A stretch of DNA of 64,000 nt from Eutreptiella sp. 'Long Island Sound 2002' (lineage: Eukaryota > Euglenozoa > Euglenophyceae > Eutreptiales > Eutreptiaceae), in the NCBI GenBank assembly GCA_964036045.1, contig OZ038385.1:43823722-43887721 (forward strand), given 5' to 3'. Below, piece after piece: positions 10,577 to 20,662 of this stretch (position 1 is the stretch's first letter; every line of letters starts with the position of its first letter). Below the pieces are notes generated by a model. The model was not told the DNA's origin. It saw only the letters and a program-made list of their open reading frames with translations, and ran no database searches. The translations under genes were made by a program, and so were the position numbers.

Positions 10577-10795
10577 TGCGGGGCGTTAGCTTCTGCGGAG
10601 GGCTCCAGACACCCCGTCCAGCAGGCAGCATGGGTTCACAGGGTGCGCCGCTCCCTCGCCACGAAAGGCCAACGCTTGGATTGGATCGAAGGCCACGTGG
10701 GACATGTGCGCAATGAAACCGGTGATGAGTTCGCTAAACAGGGCGAACCTAGGCAACCAGAAACCAAAGAATGCAGTCACACACTCACAGTGACG
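10577..10795 (+). pseudogene. Retroelement RNase H domain, C-terminal half
   Basis: After TGA at 10574-10576 the frame reads CGALASAEGSRHPVQQAAW and DWIEGHVGHVRNETGDEFAK, then QGE. This matches the end of RNase H in LINE-type elements: a W.xGH.G...NE.AD.fAk-like helix that contributes the last catalytic acidic residue. The N-terminal half is not in the same frame upstream. Downstream the frame runs into CA-rich low-complexity sequence, so no proper C-terminus exists. It is a decayed fragment. Confidence 0.65.
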
Positions 10796-11756
10796 CACAA
10801 AGACACCTTCACCCACGCATCGGTCCAAGCAAGCCCCCCCCCCCCCGACTCACACACAAACATACATACAAACACACTAAATGAGAGAAACCAAGAGCGA
10901 ACAAACCATCTACACTTGCGCACATGCGCATGGGCACAAGCACACGCACACGAACACACACAACAGGACAACATACCTGCAAAGGTCATCGTCATTGCCG
11001 CCACCATCATGCACTTGATGGCATGGCCAAAAAATAGGAAAGGCATGGCAAGGGCAGGGCAAGGGGACGGGACAGGCAAGATAAGAGAAGGGGTTCGCAT
11101 GGGGTAAGCGAGGGGACGCGGCATGGCAAAAGGGGAGGGGAGGGGATAAGGAGGGAGGGGAATGAATGTGTCATGGTGTAGGTCAAGATGGTTGTATGAT
11201 GAACCTCACAAAAGCGAGCAATATCCTCTGTGCCCTATTTGTGCTCCATGGCGCGCGCGCTTGTGTGTGTGTGTGTGGAGGGGGGCTGCCATTGTCATGA
11301 GGCAACAAGGAACACCCTCGCAAATGGCTAGGTTCATATCCCCGAACCCCAACCCGTAACCATCCCTCCCTAGCCCTTCACTTCGCATGGTTCAATGTGG
11401 CCATGTGTTTATGTGCACCCAAGATAATTGCACATAAGAATAAATGTGGTTGTCAATTTGTGCATGTGCATGTGTGTGTGTGGACGTGTGTATGGGTGTA
11501 TGTGTGTGTATGTGTTTGGATATTTGTGTTCCTCACGAAGTGTGTGTGTTTGGATGTTTGTGTGTTTGTCGCGGTGGGTACATGTATGCAAGTATGTATG
11601 TGTGCATGCACGCTCAAGTTCTTGGAGAAAAGACATTGTCACAACTGCGGACCGATGTTGGTGTGAAAAGGGTGAAGTGTGGGCCGGCAAGGGTGGGAAG
11701 AGAGGGCGGAAAGGGGTAGAAACTCCTGGGTACGCCCTGAGTGAGCCCCTAATTAG
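10796..11756. repeat. CA/TG microsatellite-rich stretch
   Basis: CA-rich runs occupy 10780-10965, with a C10 tract near 10835. GGGGA-rich sequence occupies 11040-11160, and long TG/TGTA-rich runs lie at 11260-11275 and 11460-11620. Open frames here are products of the repeats (poly-Cys/Val or His/Thr). No gene is supported. Confidence 0.7.
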
Positions 11757-11900
11757 CTCTCGGTGAGCGCTCAGTGAGCCATTTGGCGCGCTCAGTGAGA
11801 GCTAAGTGAGAGCTAAGTGAGAGCTAAGTGAGCCGGCTCAGTGACGGCTCAGTGACGGCTCAGTCGGGGTGCTCAGTCAACTGAGCCGTCGAAAAAAAAA
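11757..11900. repeat. GAGCTAAGTGA tandem repeat with terminal hairpin
   Basis: Units of GAGCTAAGTGA and GGCTCAGTGAC are repeated about eight times. The last copy, GACGGCTCAGT (11854-11864), pairs perfectly with ACTGAGCCGTC (11880-11890). An A9 run follows. Diverged words of the same type (GGGGCTCAGTTTGGGCT) recur at 14816-14850. Confidence 0.65.
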
Positions 11901-12130
11901 TACCCCCATGGTCGAATAGGGGGCACAGACAGGCTGCGGCAGCGAAAACAAGATGCACGGGCACTATCGAGGTCATATCCATGGACCTTGTGTAGTAGGT
12001 AGTACGCGGATCACTGATCCATGGGAGTCCAAACCCCCCCCCTTCCCCCCCCACTGCCTAGCAAAATGATCCACGATATCCCGGACCATCCATGCACACA
12101 CGTGATGATCCAACGGGTAGTAATAGTAAC
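11901..12130. other. No gene seen
   Basis: Mixed sequence with two C-rich tracts near 12036-12052. The words CTGCCTAG and AATGATCC at its end recur in the neighbouring AT-rich repeat. Confidence 0.4.
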
Positions 12131-12720
12131 ACATAGTGCAAGTACAAAGCACCATATTGATCCACCAATTTGTGTAAAAAAATGATCCAAAAATATAAGT
12201 TCCAAAAAAGAAACGACACAAATCGGTGCAGCATTTCTTTTTTGGAACTTACATTTTTGGATCATTTTTGGTTCACTAAGTTCCAAAAAACAATGATCCA
12301 CCAATTGCCGTGGAAAAATGTGATCCAAAAATGTAAGTTCCAAAAAAAGAAATGGTCCACCGATTCATGTTCACAAAAATGATCCAAAAAGGTAACTTCC
12401 AAACATAAGTGTGACATAGTGCAAGCAAGTACAAAGCAACATATTGAACCAACATTGTGTGTTATAAATGATCCAACAATGTAAATTCACTTGTTCCAAC
12501 AATTTGGCTTCCAAAAAATGATGCACAAGTCCACAAGACCATTGGCACAGAGTTGAAAGTACAGTGGGCAAATTGGTCGAAAATGGGCCAATCCAAGAAT
12601 GATCCAAAAGTCATCCACAGATCACCTACCCCATAAACCTCCCCCCTCCACTGCCTAGTGTTTGGATCAAAAATGATCCGGATCACCTACCCCATAAACC
12701 CGCCCCTCTGCCTGGGGCAC
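12131..12720. repeat. AT-rich ATGATCCAAAAATGTAAGTTCC repeat cluster with inverted copies
   Basis: A word close to ATGATCCAAAAATGTAAG plus TTCCAAAAAA occurs at least four times in direct orientation (12182, 12311, 12379, 12467) and once inverted (12236-12269). The arms 12176-12213 and 12234-12269 form a long, nearly perfect stem with a loop of about 20 bases. A longer unit starting ACATAGTGCAAG is itself repeated at 12131 and 12414. GGATCACCTACCCCATAAAC occurs at 12618 and 12679. The structure resembles a MITE or nested MITEs. No coding capacity is seen. Confidence 0.6.
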
Positions 12721-13162
12721 CTTTGCCCAAGACGCCAAACACTGCCTCCTATTTGGGACGATTACCTCCTATTTTAACAACAGGTGTCATGGAGCTGCGC
12801 CTAGCCGCGGCTAGGTGGCTAGGAGGCTTTGGAACCCCCCCCCCCCCCGATGGCTGGCTGGCACGCCCCCGGAAAACAGCCATAATATGTAGTGCACCAC
12901 TGCACCGCCTCTTCTCACGCATGATATGGGTATGGGGATGGGTTTGCAAGGGTGGGGTTTCCTTGCCTTCGGAACGTCCCATAAAGACCAAAAAACACAA
13001 AATGTAGAATCACCGCATCAGACGAATCTTCAACTACAAATGTTCTTGTTACCGATGTCAAGGGGTTGCCTCCAATACCTCAAAGTGCACAATTGTCCTC
13101 AATCCGAAACATATACCATCCATATTGCATTATACATCCCAAGGCACCTTTCCAAAGAACAC
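12721..13162. other. No gene seen
   Basis: Mixed sequence with a C-rich run near 12835-12848. Nothing was recognised. Confidence 0.4.
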
Positions 13163-13775
13163 TTATGCCTCCAACTCCTCATTCCGTGACAGGTAACCCA
13201 ACACAAAGTCACACACCTTTTGGTTCAGAACATAGTAACCTTGATACTTGTCATGGGGAACAGGCATGTCATCATGCACCACATTTGCAAAAGGAATTGT
13301 TTTGTTTCCCCCATCCCATTCGCAAATCAAGGAGCATGGAATGGTTTGGAATGACACGGGACAGGGCCGCAAGTTCGTTACCCGAAAGGTTAGGTGACCA
13401 GCAACAACCCGCATGGTCTCTACAAGGTAAATTGTCTCATTGTCAACGTACGTGAGAAGCGTCCCAATCAAAAATTTATCCGCCGCAGGCACCTTAGTTC
13501 TCTTGGCCTTTTTTTTCATGTGCCTGTTGCAAGCCATCAATGTCGTCCTCAAACTCCTCTGTTTGAGGTCTGGAACCCCCCTTCTTTTTCTTTGCGTACC
13601 GATTTTTTTCGGTTTTTCCGGCACCAAAAATTGGAGTATTAGTGGCCTTTGCCCGAATGTCGGTTTGAAGGTCACATGCAGGAGAATCGGGCTGGGGAAA
13701 GTAGCCCAAGTCGGGGTGTGCCTTCCACTCTTTGATAAAATTTTGGATGGATGGGGTCAGAGGACCACGCTACGT
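13163..13775 (-). pseudogene. Unrecognised minus-strand protein, frameshifted at an A8 run
   Basis: Reading the minus strand from about 13775, one frame gives SIQNFIKEWKAHPDLGYFPQ, an Asp/Lys-rich middle (KTEKNRYAKKKKGG, FEDDIDGLQQAHEKK), and then a stop near 13494. Shifting one base at the A8 run (plus-strand T8, 13507-13514) joins it to KRTKVPAADKFLIGTLLTYV and on to a varied C-terminus ending CDFVLGYLSRNEELEA, with TGA at 13163-13165. Composition is protein-like throughout (about 200 residues). The N-terminus is not clear and no family is recognised. It may be a domesticated or decayed transposon protein; the homopolymer shift may be a sequencing error. Confidence 0.4.
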
Positions 13776-14280
13776 TCAATCAATCCTTTTTGAATAATGG
13801 GTTAGAGGCAAGGACGGGAAAGGTTGCGGGTGTCATAGGACGGATAGGGTCAACCCTCGCTTCTGACCCACTAGCCGAGCCCAACGCTTGCAATGCAGTG
13901 CACTATTCAAGGGCTCTGCGTACACCACACCATCCAAGGCCCACCCTTCAAAATCACTCTCCAAGGCCTCGACTTCCAACCCACTATGCAATTAAAAAAA
14001 TGCACGCACCGGGGCATCTCCATGCATGCTTGCCGGCATTAGTTGGACACGGGGACGCTACCACACAATGCAACGGCAATTGTGTTGGTGATTGTGCAAC
14101 TGGACCACTAGGTCTGGACTCCTACACGACCAAACAACCCAAAACCCCATCCCCCTGCACGATGTGCGTTGTTTAAAGGGAAGGAAATTCTACCACACAC
14201 TCCATGTATCGGTGACATCATCTTGAGATCTTGAGAGCAAGGGCGGTGAGGCAAACATGCATGTACAAAGCAATGGTGGC
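13776..14280. other. No gene seen
   Basis: Mixed sequence with short frames only. Nothing was recognised. Confidence 0.4.
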
Positions 14281-14400
14281 TGGCTACGTGGACGACAGGC
14301 GCGGGTGGCTGGCGAGGTGGCTGGCTAGGTGGCTGACTGGCTGGCTAGCTAGCTGGCTAGCCGGCCAACCCCCCCCCCCCCCGGCCGAACTCCCCCCCGC
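14281..14400. repeat. GGCTGGCTAG simple repeat with C-rich end
   Basis: About ten GGCTGG or GGCTAG words at 14297-14365 are followed by a C-rich tract near 14369-14382. The same GGTGGCTAGGAGGC words occur near 12812. Confidence 0.6.
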
Positions 14401-14528
14401 CGAAACCCGCCCTGGTCCTCAGCTCCCATGTGCCCAAACGGTAGCATACCCTGCCTATAACGAGTCTTGACTTTTGCTTGGTTGGACTTTTTCGGAGGAG
14501 GCTTGGCACACAACCACAACACAACCCA

Positions 14529-14598
14529 GGATATCATTGCTGTTGTACCCCGGGTCATATGCCACGGATATCTGCCGATATGCCACGGATATAGCTGT
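14529..14598. repeat. GATATC palindromic repeat, diverged copy
   Basis: Words such as GGGTCATATGCCACGGATAT and GATATGCCACGGATAT relate this to the clusters at 1842, 2990 and 7533. It lies 48 bases before the dispersed 146-bp repeat copy C. Confidence 0.5.
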
Positions 14599-14645
14599 GC
14601 AATGTTCATGGTGGACTAATGTGCCACGACGCTTGGGCGTCACCG

Positions 14646-14790
14646 AAAACGAGAAGAAGCGGCAAACGGTTTACACTTAGACACCCGTCTCAGCTCTGTC
14701 AGCCGTTTGTCTCGCAGACACTCCGTCTCAGTTCTGTCGACCGTTTATCTCGTGTCGCTGGTGGAGGTACCCAAATGCAAGTATGTACCT
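14646..14790. repeat. Dispersed 146-bp repeat, copy C
   Basis: This copy is diverged from A and B, so it is independent of the assembly duplication. It keeps both half-units (CGTCTCAGCTCTGTCAGCCG, then CGTCTCAGTTCTGTCGACCG) and the end GGTACCCAAATGCAAGTATG. This is good evidence for a real interspersed repeat family. Confidence 0.75.
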
Positions 14791-15185
14791 GCGGGTCACT
14801 TGGAAATGTGAAGTCGGGGCTCAGTTTGGGCTAAAACGGCTCATTTGGGGCTAAGTGATGTTTTTCAAGGGGTTTCATGTTAAAATTGTTGGCTTTCGGG
14901 GCTTGGGTGGGGTTTAGGGATATCCCCAAAGGGATCCCAATCACTAGTCCAAGGGGTGGATCCAAGGCCTTCGGACGGTTGGTGACAGGGACCCGGAGGC
15001 AGATCGGACCGTGGCGTTGTCGTACACCGGCGCTGGGACCCGGACGGCCTGCCGGGAGGAGCGTCCTCAGGTGTGCGGCGAGATCCGTCTTGCTCTTGCG
15101 GAGGTAAGACGGAGGACTCCCCTGGCGGGTCTGCGTGGGACCCCCGGGGGACGATGCTCAGGCCCATTGTCCATGGGACCGCGGC
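14791..15185. other. No gene seen
   Basis: The GC-rich part at 14990-15180 has open frames on both strands, but none shows a recognisable domain. Confidence 0.35.
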
Positions 15186-15199
15186 AGGCGCTCCTCCTC

Positions 15200-15230
<31 letters not shown>

Positions 15231-15414
15231 TCCCTCTCTCTCCCGCTCCCTCTCCCCCCCCCTCTCTCTCTGTGTGTCTCCCTCTCCCCCCCCCCCCCCT
15301 CTCCCCCTGTTGCCCCCCCCCCTCTGTCCCCCTCCCCCCCCCCCCTCTCTCTCGTTTCTCTCCGTGTTTCTCTTTCTCTCTCTCTCTATTTCACACACAC
15401 ACACACACACACAC
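15186..15414. repeat. CCT, CT and CA microsatellites
   Basis: (CCT)n or (CTC)n at about 15194-15225 passes into C-rich CT-mixed tracts and ends in (CA)n at about 15393-15413. Leu-rich or Pro-rich open frames across it are products of the repeat. Confidence 0.8.
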
Positions 15415-15964
15415 AACCCAGAAACCCTATCCCTAATTATGAAGGGAGTCCCACTTATACCGCCCTGTTTCGATACTTCGATGTGAGTCCGTTGGCCTGA
15501 CTGATGGTCGCCGAATTGTGCACTGGTGCTTCAGTCAATGGTACCAGCCCTAGTACACAAATCTGTGTCGTTGTGCAATAGCATCCAGAGTAGGGGGTGG
15601 AACCGTCCGAGGCTTGGTTCTCAGTTTTGGATACAAGAAGTATCGATGGGAATGGTGGTATATGCCACTGACTCGACACCCTGACTTTGGGTGCCCTTTG
15701 TGAGTACTACCAGGTTAGAGGTGGGCACTAGAAGGAGCACCCCTAGCTGAGGCTCGAGGAAGGGGTGGTGGGTGCACACACACACAGGAACTTTTGCAGT
15801 CTTTTGCCATTTGCTAGTTAAGAGTCCAAGCGAAAACCGCTGTGGTATTACATGGCCAACAAGTCCCTTGCTTGCAAGCGTTGACGCTGATGTACTCCAG
15901 GTTATGTTTTATTGACCCTGTGGAGCTTTTGCTCGTTGCCTGTGGCATTGTGTTTCACACACAT
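15415..15964. other. No gene seen
   Basis: Mixed sequence with no recognised coding region. Confidence 0.4.
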
Positions 15965-16000
15965 CCATGTGTGTGTATGTTTGCCCCCCCCCTCTCTGTT

Positions 16001-16039
<39 letters not shown>

Positions 16040-16131
16040 CTCTCTTTTTTTGTATGTCTCTCTCTCTCTATCTCTCTCTGTTTCTCTCTCTATTCGTATC
16101 TCTCTCTCCTTCTCTCGCTTTCCCTCGCTCG

Positions 16132-16184
<53 letters not shown>

Positions 16185-16196
16185 AATCTCTCCCTG
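15965..16196. repeat. CT microsatellite
   Basis: A (CT)n tract is interrupted by TTT and TAT words at about 16020-16110. The purest block is at about 16137-16178. Confidence 0.85.
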
Positions 16197-16236
16197 TTCA
16201 GGGATGTGCACAATACTCAGGGAATATACCTCCCAA

Positions 16237-16348
16237 GTTCCACCCAAAAAAAATTCCCTATGTCGAAAACCATGTACGTACACGGGTTTTTGGGTCCAAA
16301 AAACCGGTGCACGTACACGGTTTTTTTTCTATAAAAATTTCCCTCCCT
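16237..16348. repeat. Imperfect direct repeat around CACGTACACGG
   Basis: ACCATGTACGTACACGGG plus a T run, and ACCGGTGCACGTACACGG plus a T run, are about 40 bases apart. They are flanked by AAATTCCCTA on the left and AAATTTCCCT on the right. Both repeats also contain the near-palindrome GTACGTAC or GCACGTAC. Confidence 0.45.
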
Positions 16349-17140
16349 ACACAGTTTCATCCCTAGAATATTTAGGATCCGGGATTTCACGCGGTGCAGA
16401 ACGGACCGGCATGTCTCACAACCACAAACCCAAACTAACTTTCCCCGTTGTTGCGGATCCCCCCACCGACCCCAAGGTGGGAGTGTGGGATTGCCACCCC
16501 AAAGGTCAAAATGGGAAAGATCATCGTTTTCGACCTCTGCGCTGACTGATTCACAAAACAGCATTCCAGTACCGAAAAGAAACAAGTCCCTCTGTATTGC
16601 TAACGAGGTACATGGACATTAGTTAATATTATTATTTTGCTTTGCTGAATATACCCCCTACAACAGTGCACGTGTTGCGAAACTTTTTTTCTGTCTACCA
16701 AGGAGGACTAGGTCGTGAAAGGAGTTCTGCTATTATATGAACCACAGAACACCACTGTCTTCACTATGTGGCAAGGATGTGGATAAGAACGGGGTCATTT
16801 TTTTGGTGGGGATGGGGGGCTGGGGTTCAGCATTTTGTCACTCAGTGACACAATGGGAATGGCACAGTGACAGTGACCATGACAGTGACAGTGCTAGCGA
16901 CAGTGACACTGAAAGTGATGGCGCTTTTGTCATGGAATTGGGGTCCCCATCTTATTGGGGGACCCGCTTTGTGTTTTCTGTCAGTCAGTCACAGGCCAAT
17001 ATGCATACCCCTTTAAACCCACCCCCGTGCTCTCGACCCCTTCCCTGATCCTCCGTTGAACCACTAGCCCCAGTCAACCCCATACATGTACCTCCCATAC
17101 CTTTACCACCACCCATACATTTACAAGCCTGCTTGTGCAT
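16349..17140. other. Gene-poor stretch with a GACAGT repeat
   Basis: A GACAGTG-type hexamer repeat at about 16866-16916 would encode alternating Ser-Asp on the plus strand. It sits in a frame of 103 codons (16737-17048) with no other domain. No gene is supported. Confidence 0.4.
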
Positions 17141-17640
17141 GGACAGTTGAGGCATCATTCACTCCGACTTGTTGCCCTGCTTTGCCTTGCACCCATGGTA
17201 CTTGAGAAGCAGTTCCACCCAGAAAACCGAAGTAAGACTTGAGTGTTGCAAGGAAACAAACAAAAGTCAGTCAAATACAAGGGGCCACTGACAGCACCAC
17301 TTGGAAACTTTATTTTTTCATTTTTGACCATCCCTCTTCTTTGTAAAACGGGTGCTGTCTAATGGTTGGGTGCTTCGGCAGGCAGGTTTCACCTTCTTGC
17401 CCGAAGGGGAGGGGAGGGGAGGATGAGTTGCGCGAGTGGAGTGATCCTGCCAGTGCTTTTGGGTCTTATTCTGGCCCCTCATCATCCCCATTGGATACTG
17501 TATCTGATACCAGCAGTGGCTCTGGGTGTGACAGTGATAGTGGCAGTGACAGTGACAGTGAATAGGGGCACAATACCATAGGGCATTGAGGGATGCAAGT
17601 GCATGCAAGGGATTGCAGGATACGGCTTGAAGGATATCCT
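17141..17640. other. Gene-poor stretch with a second GACAGT repeat
   Basis: A 67-codon plus-strand frame (17362-17565) ends in a Ser-Asp-rich tail (SGSGCDSDSGSDSDSE) from GACAGTG units at 17529-17562. The tail is similar to the one at 16866-16916. It could be an acidic exon or a simple repeat; the repeat is preferred. Confidence 0.35.
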
Positions 17641-18787
17641 TGACTTATCCAGTGTTGCATGTTCAAGGTGGGACCAAGTTTGTTGGTACGTGCAGCTTCC
17701 ATGAACCCCAAAACTTGCAGCCCAATCGGCGGTGGTGAATAGTGCTACTTGTCACTTGTCACCTTGCCATGCGGACAGGGTGCCCCGATCGGTGGTTCCT
17801 GGGTTGCCCTGCTGTTTTACAATCCCGGATCCTTGCCCTTGTGCTGAAATCCATCACGTTTTTTGCTCGCGTGCAGCCATGAGAAGCCTCAATTGATTTA
17901 CAGACCATTGTTCAGGGCTGGGGGTATAAGGGATACCCGAGGCACTGGTGGTGGATGCGCCTCGATGCCGGGTTGCCTAATGAGGTTGGAGGACCCAGGG
18001 GCACAGATTGCCAGCACCCTGGGTGAAGAGAAACACAACGGGCCGGGGCAGGGACTGGCAAAATTTGAGGCCAAGGTTGCCGCCTGACCACAGTGCACAG
18101 TGCACTGCGGTGTTCACTCTCAACCTTTTGGAAATGCAGTTCTGCTGATGAAGCTTCTCTTTGCATTGATTGTGTGCGTAGTGTGCTTATCGGCCTCAAC
18201 ACCCCAGAGAAAGTCCGTTGAAACTACACTGCCAGCTACACCCACACTATCGAGTTGCATAAGACAACTTGTCCAGATCAGCGCTTGAGGTGATTGCGAT
18301 TGGCTAAACCAGTGTCCAAAACAATGCAAATGCAATGAGCACAAGCACAGGCCCCACAGGCCCTACAGTGTTAAAAACACATACTGCATACAGGAGCAAA
18401 CAAAGTTGTTTCGATATTCGCCTCCCCACTAGCATTGCATCCACAAGATGCATGTGGTGTACTCTGCCCACCCACCTCCCACCCAGGGACCGCCCCTGCT
18501 GGTACCACAGTTTGACTTTGTACAATGGCAGATGATTGTGGAGATTGTAGTCCTTCAATTTCACTCTACAGAGCTGGCCCGACCAGGTTGAATGTAAACC
18601 ACAACGACTCATAACCACATGTCATGTGTCCATCAACGAAGGACCATACCACTAGCTGCCTAGCGAGGCATGAGGGCAAAAGCTATTTCAGCATCCGGGA
18701 GGAACTTACTACCCATCTTACTATGGGGGGGGGGGGTTTCGCGACAGGAATATTTCGTTGTGGGAAATTTCGTACTTCAAATGTGTG
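17641..18787. other. No gene seen
   Basis: Only short open frames without recognisable domains were found. A G11 tract lies at about 18725-18735. Confidence 0.4.
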
Positions 18788-18831
18788 CGTAATTTCCTGC
18801 TCAATTCTCAGGCCGCTGTGCGAAATAAAGT
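18788..18831. repeat. Dispersed 40-bp repeat, copy 1
   Basis: The stretch TTTCCTGCTCAATTCTCAGG followed by CCGCTGTGCGAAATAA matches 19713-19752 with few changes. Confidence 0.6.
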
Positions 18832-19390
18832 CGTGTCGAAATTTAGCCACCTTGGCCACCCCGCCACCCCGCCTTGGTTGGGCTGGAGTTCTCCTTCCTG
18901 TTGCGCTTGTTGCGAAGAGACATGTGATGCCCTCTTCCTTGGCTGTTTTTGAGGCACCACACCCAGGGCACGGCGCTTCTTCGATGAAATCATCTGCACC
19001 TGCACTGGTGACACACTACTTGGTCTTTTTTGCAGTAGGCTCACTGTCACTGCCACATGCAGACATGGAGGCAGAAACAGGTGCAGAAACAGATACAGAA
19101 ATAGATGCAGCAGATGAGCTGATGTTGGTGATTGCCTGGGACGAAGAAGAAGCACGATCAGTTTCAGAACCTAGAGGGGAAATCTCAGCATTTTGTGCTC
19201 TCAGTTGCTCTCAGTTGGCTTCCCTTTGTGCCTGTCTGTTGCCCGTGCCTCCGCAATGAGCTGCTTGGGGTTCACAACATCAAGTAACACAATACTTGGG
19301 AACATCATCGCCAGTTCAACAGTTCTTCAACTGTTCATTGCAACCCAAAGAACAGCCCAAACTTCATGTTCAGAAACCATTTTTAATTGG
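18832..19390. other. No gene seen; GCAGAAACAGAT tandem motif
   Basis: Units near GCAGAAACAGAT are repeated at about 19069-19110. Open frames of 115 codons (minus) and 211 codons (plus, 18624-19259) overlap here but carry no recognised domain. Confidence 0.35.
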
Positions 19391-19690
19391 ATTCCTATGT
19401 GCATTTGTCTTCTTGTGGCTTTGTTTGTGCATGAAAAAACAATTTCTTCATTGGGCTAGTGGGTGATCTACCTCACTATAGTTACCACCAGGAAGTGAAC
19501 CGAGGACATCTCAGATGGCACATCCACGAGAGCAATGCCTGTCACTGACATATGTCAGCTGAAGGACCATTTACAGACCGAGGGGCGGAATTTTTTTTCG
19601 AAGTTTGAGCACACTGGCTGCACAGCAACCAAAAGGAAGGTTTGCTTGGGGCCTGGGATTGAGATCCAGGTTATGCAGGAACCTTCTTGG
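19391..19690. repeat. Dispersed 300-bp repeat element, copy 1
   Basis: It shares an ordered set of blocks with 43351-43700: CCTATGTGCATT and TTGTTTGTGCAT, then GTGAACC, AGACCGAGGGGCGGAA with a T run and TTCGAA, CAACCAAAAGGAAGGT, and TTGGGGCCTG. The second copy carries a tRNA-like segment between the first and third block. It is probably an old interspersed element. Confidence 0.6.
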
Positions 19691-20662
19691 GGGAAAAAAT
19701 CCAAGAAGCGTGCAAAGTTTCCCGCTCAATTTTCCGGCCACTGTGCGAAATAACCTGCCTGCTACCTGTCTCCGCCTGCCGCTACTTTTGTTGCAGAATA
19801 CACCGGTTGTTGTGGCATATTTGTTCCCATTGCTTTATTTCATGTGACTTTTGTGCCCAAGCTTTGCCACCTGACGACACAACAGAATCCTGAGTTCTGA
19901 TCACTGATCAACGATTGGGTTCCACAGCGAAATTTTCTCGCGCAAAAAATTACCGGTGCAAAATCCCTCCCCGCCCTGTACCTCATAGATTGTTACACGC
20001 AAAGGATTTTCATTGGCTTTGATGATGTGTTTTACTTTGGTCTTGAGGACACATTGGTTGAACAGCTTCGGTGATAAGAGAAGGACAAGTAGGATTGCGT
20101 TGTGCACCCTCGGTCAAATAGCATTATTTCTGTACATTATTTCTGTGTCCCCTTTGCCTTGTCCATCTCGTTGGCGCTGGCTTACCCGCCTCTTTGGTTC
20201 CTTTTCATGTATCGATCCAGCCTCAGGATCTTCAGCTGCAGTGATTTAGTCATTTCACGGAGGTGGAGGAACCTTTTGGTACTCTAGAGTGGAGGCGGGG
20301 ATGGTGTCAGAGGAATGGTTTATGCATCTGAAGGCAATTTCCGAAACCTACGGTTGGGCTACAAGCCTCTTTGGCTACACAAAGTGCAATAACTGTAACA
20401 CATTAACATTTTGGTTTAGATGGGTTCAAACCTCAAGGGCTACCGCGTGGCATGCGTTTTGGCGTGGTGTGCGGGCGGGGAGGAAGGAAGAGTGCCAGAC
20501 ACATAATGGGCTCAGGGGTGCTCTTTGGCTTTCCAAGGAAGGGAAGTGAGTGGGCAGGGATCGTCGCCAGATGAGAACCGTTCCGTACACCCCGCCTCCA
20601 CGATCTCTAACATACATTGTCAGGCGTTGTCTGTTCGGTGCAGTGGGCGACCTACACTCCCC
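19691..20662. other. Upstream region of the GH39-like gene
   Basis: The second copy of the 40-bp repeat is at 19713-19752. The rest shows no recognised gene. The frame of the hydrolase is open upstream to 20525, but without signal-peptide character. No TATA box or other core promoter could be assigned with confidence. Confidence 0.4.

Larger units (their letters stand above)
6745..10731. repeat. Right copy of the 4-kb duplicated segment
   Basis: It begins immediately after the N gap and matches 2202-6184. It is the better copy: the PHD finger and other frames stay open here. Beyond 10731 it continues naturally through the RNase H stretch. Confidence 0.9.

Noticed and set aside
11854-11900. 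A bacterial-type terminator (hairpin followed by an A run)
   Set aside because: The run is A, which would be a U-run only for the other strand. The context is eukaryotic, and the hairpin belongs to a tandem repeat.
15413-15440. A telomere-like CCCTA stretch
   Set aside because: There are only two irregular words (AACCCTAT, CCCTAATT) without tandem repetition.
15011-15500. Plus-strand frames with long Leu or Pro runs that resemble a signal peptide
   Set aside because: They come from CTC/CCT and CA microsatellites.
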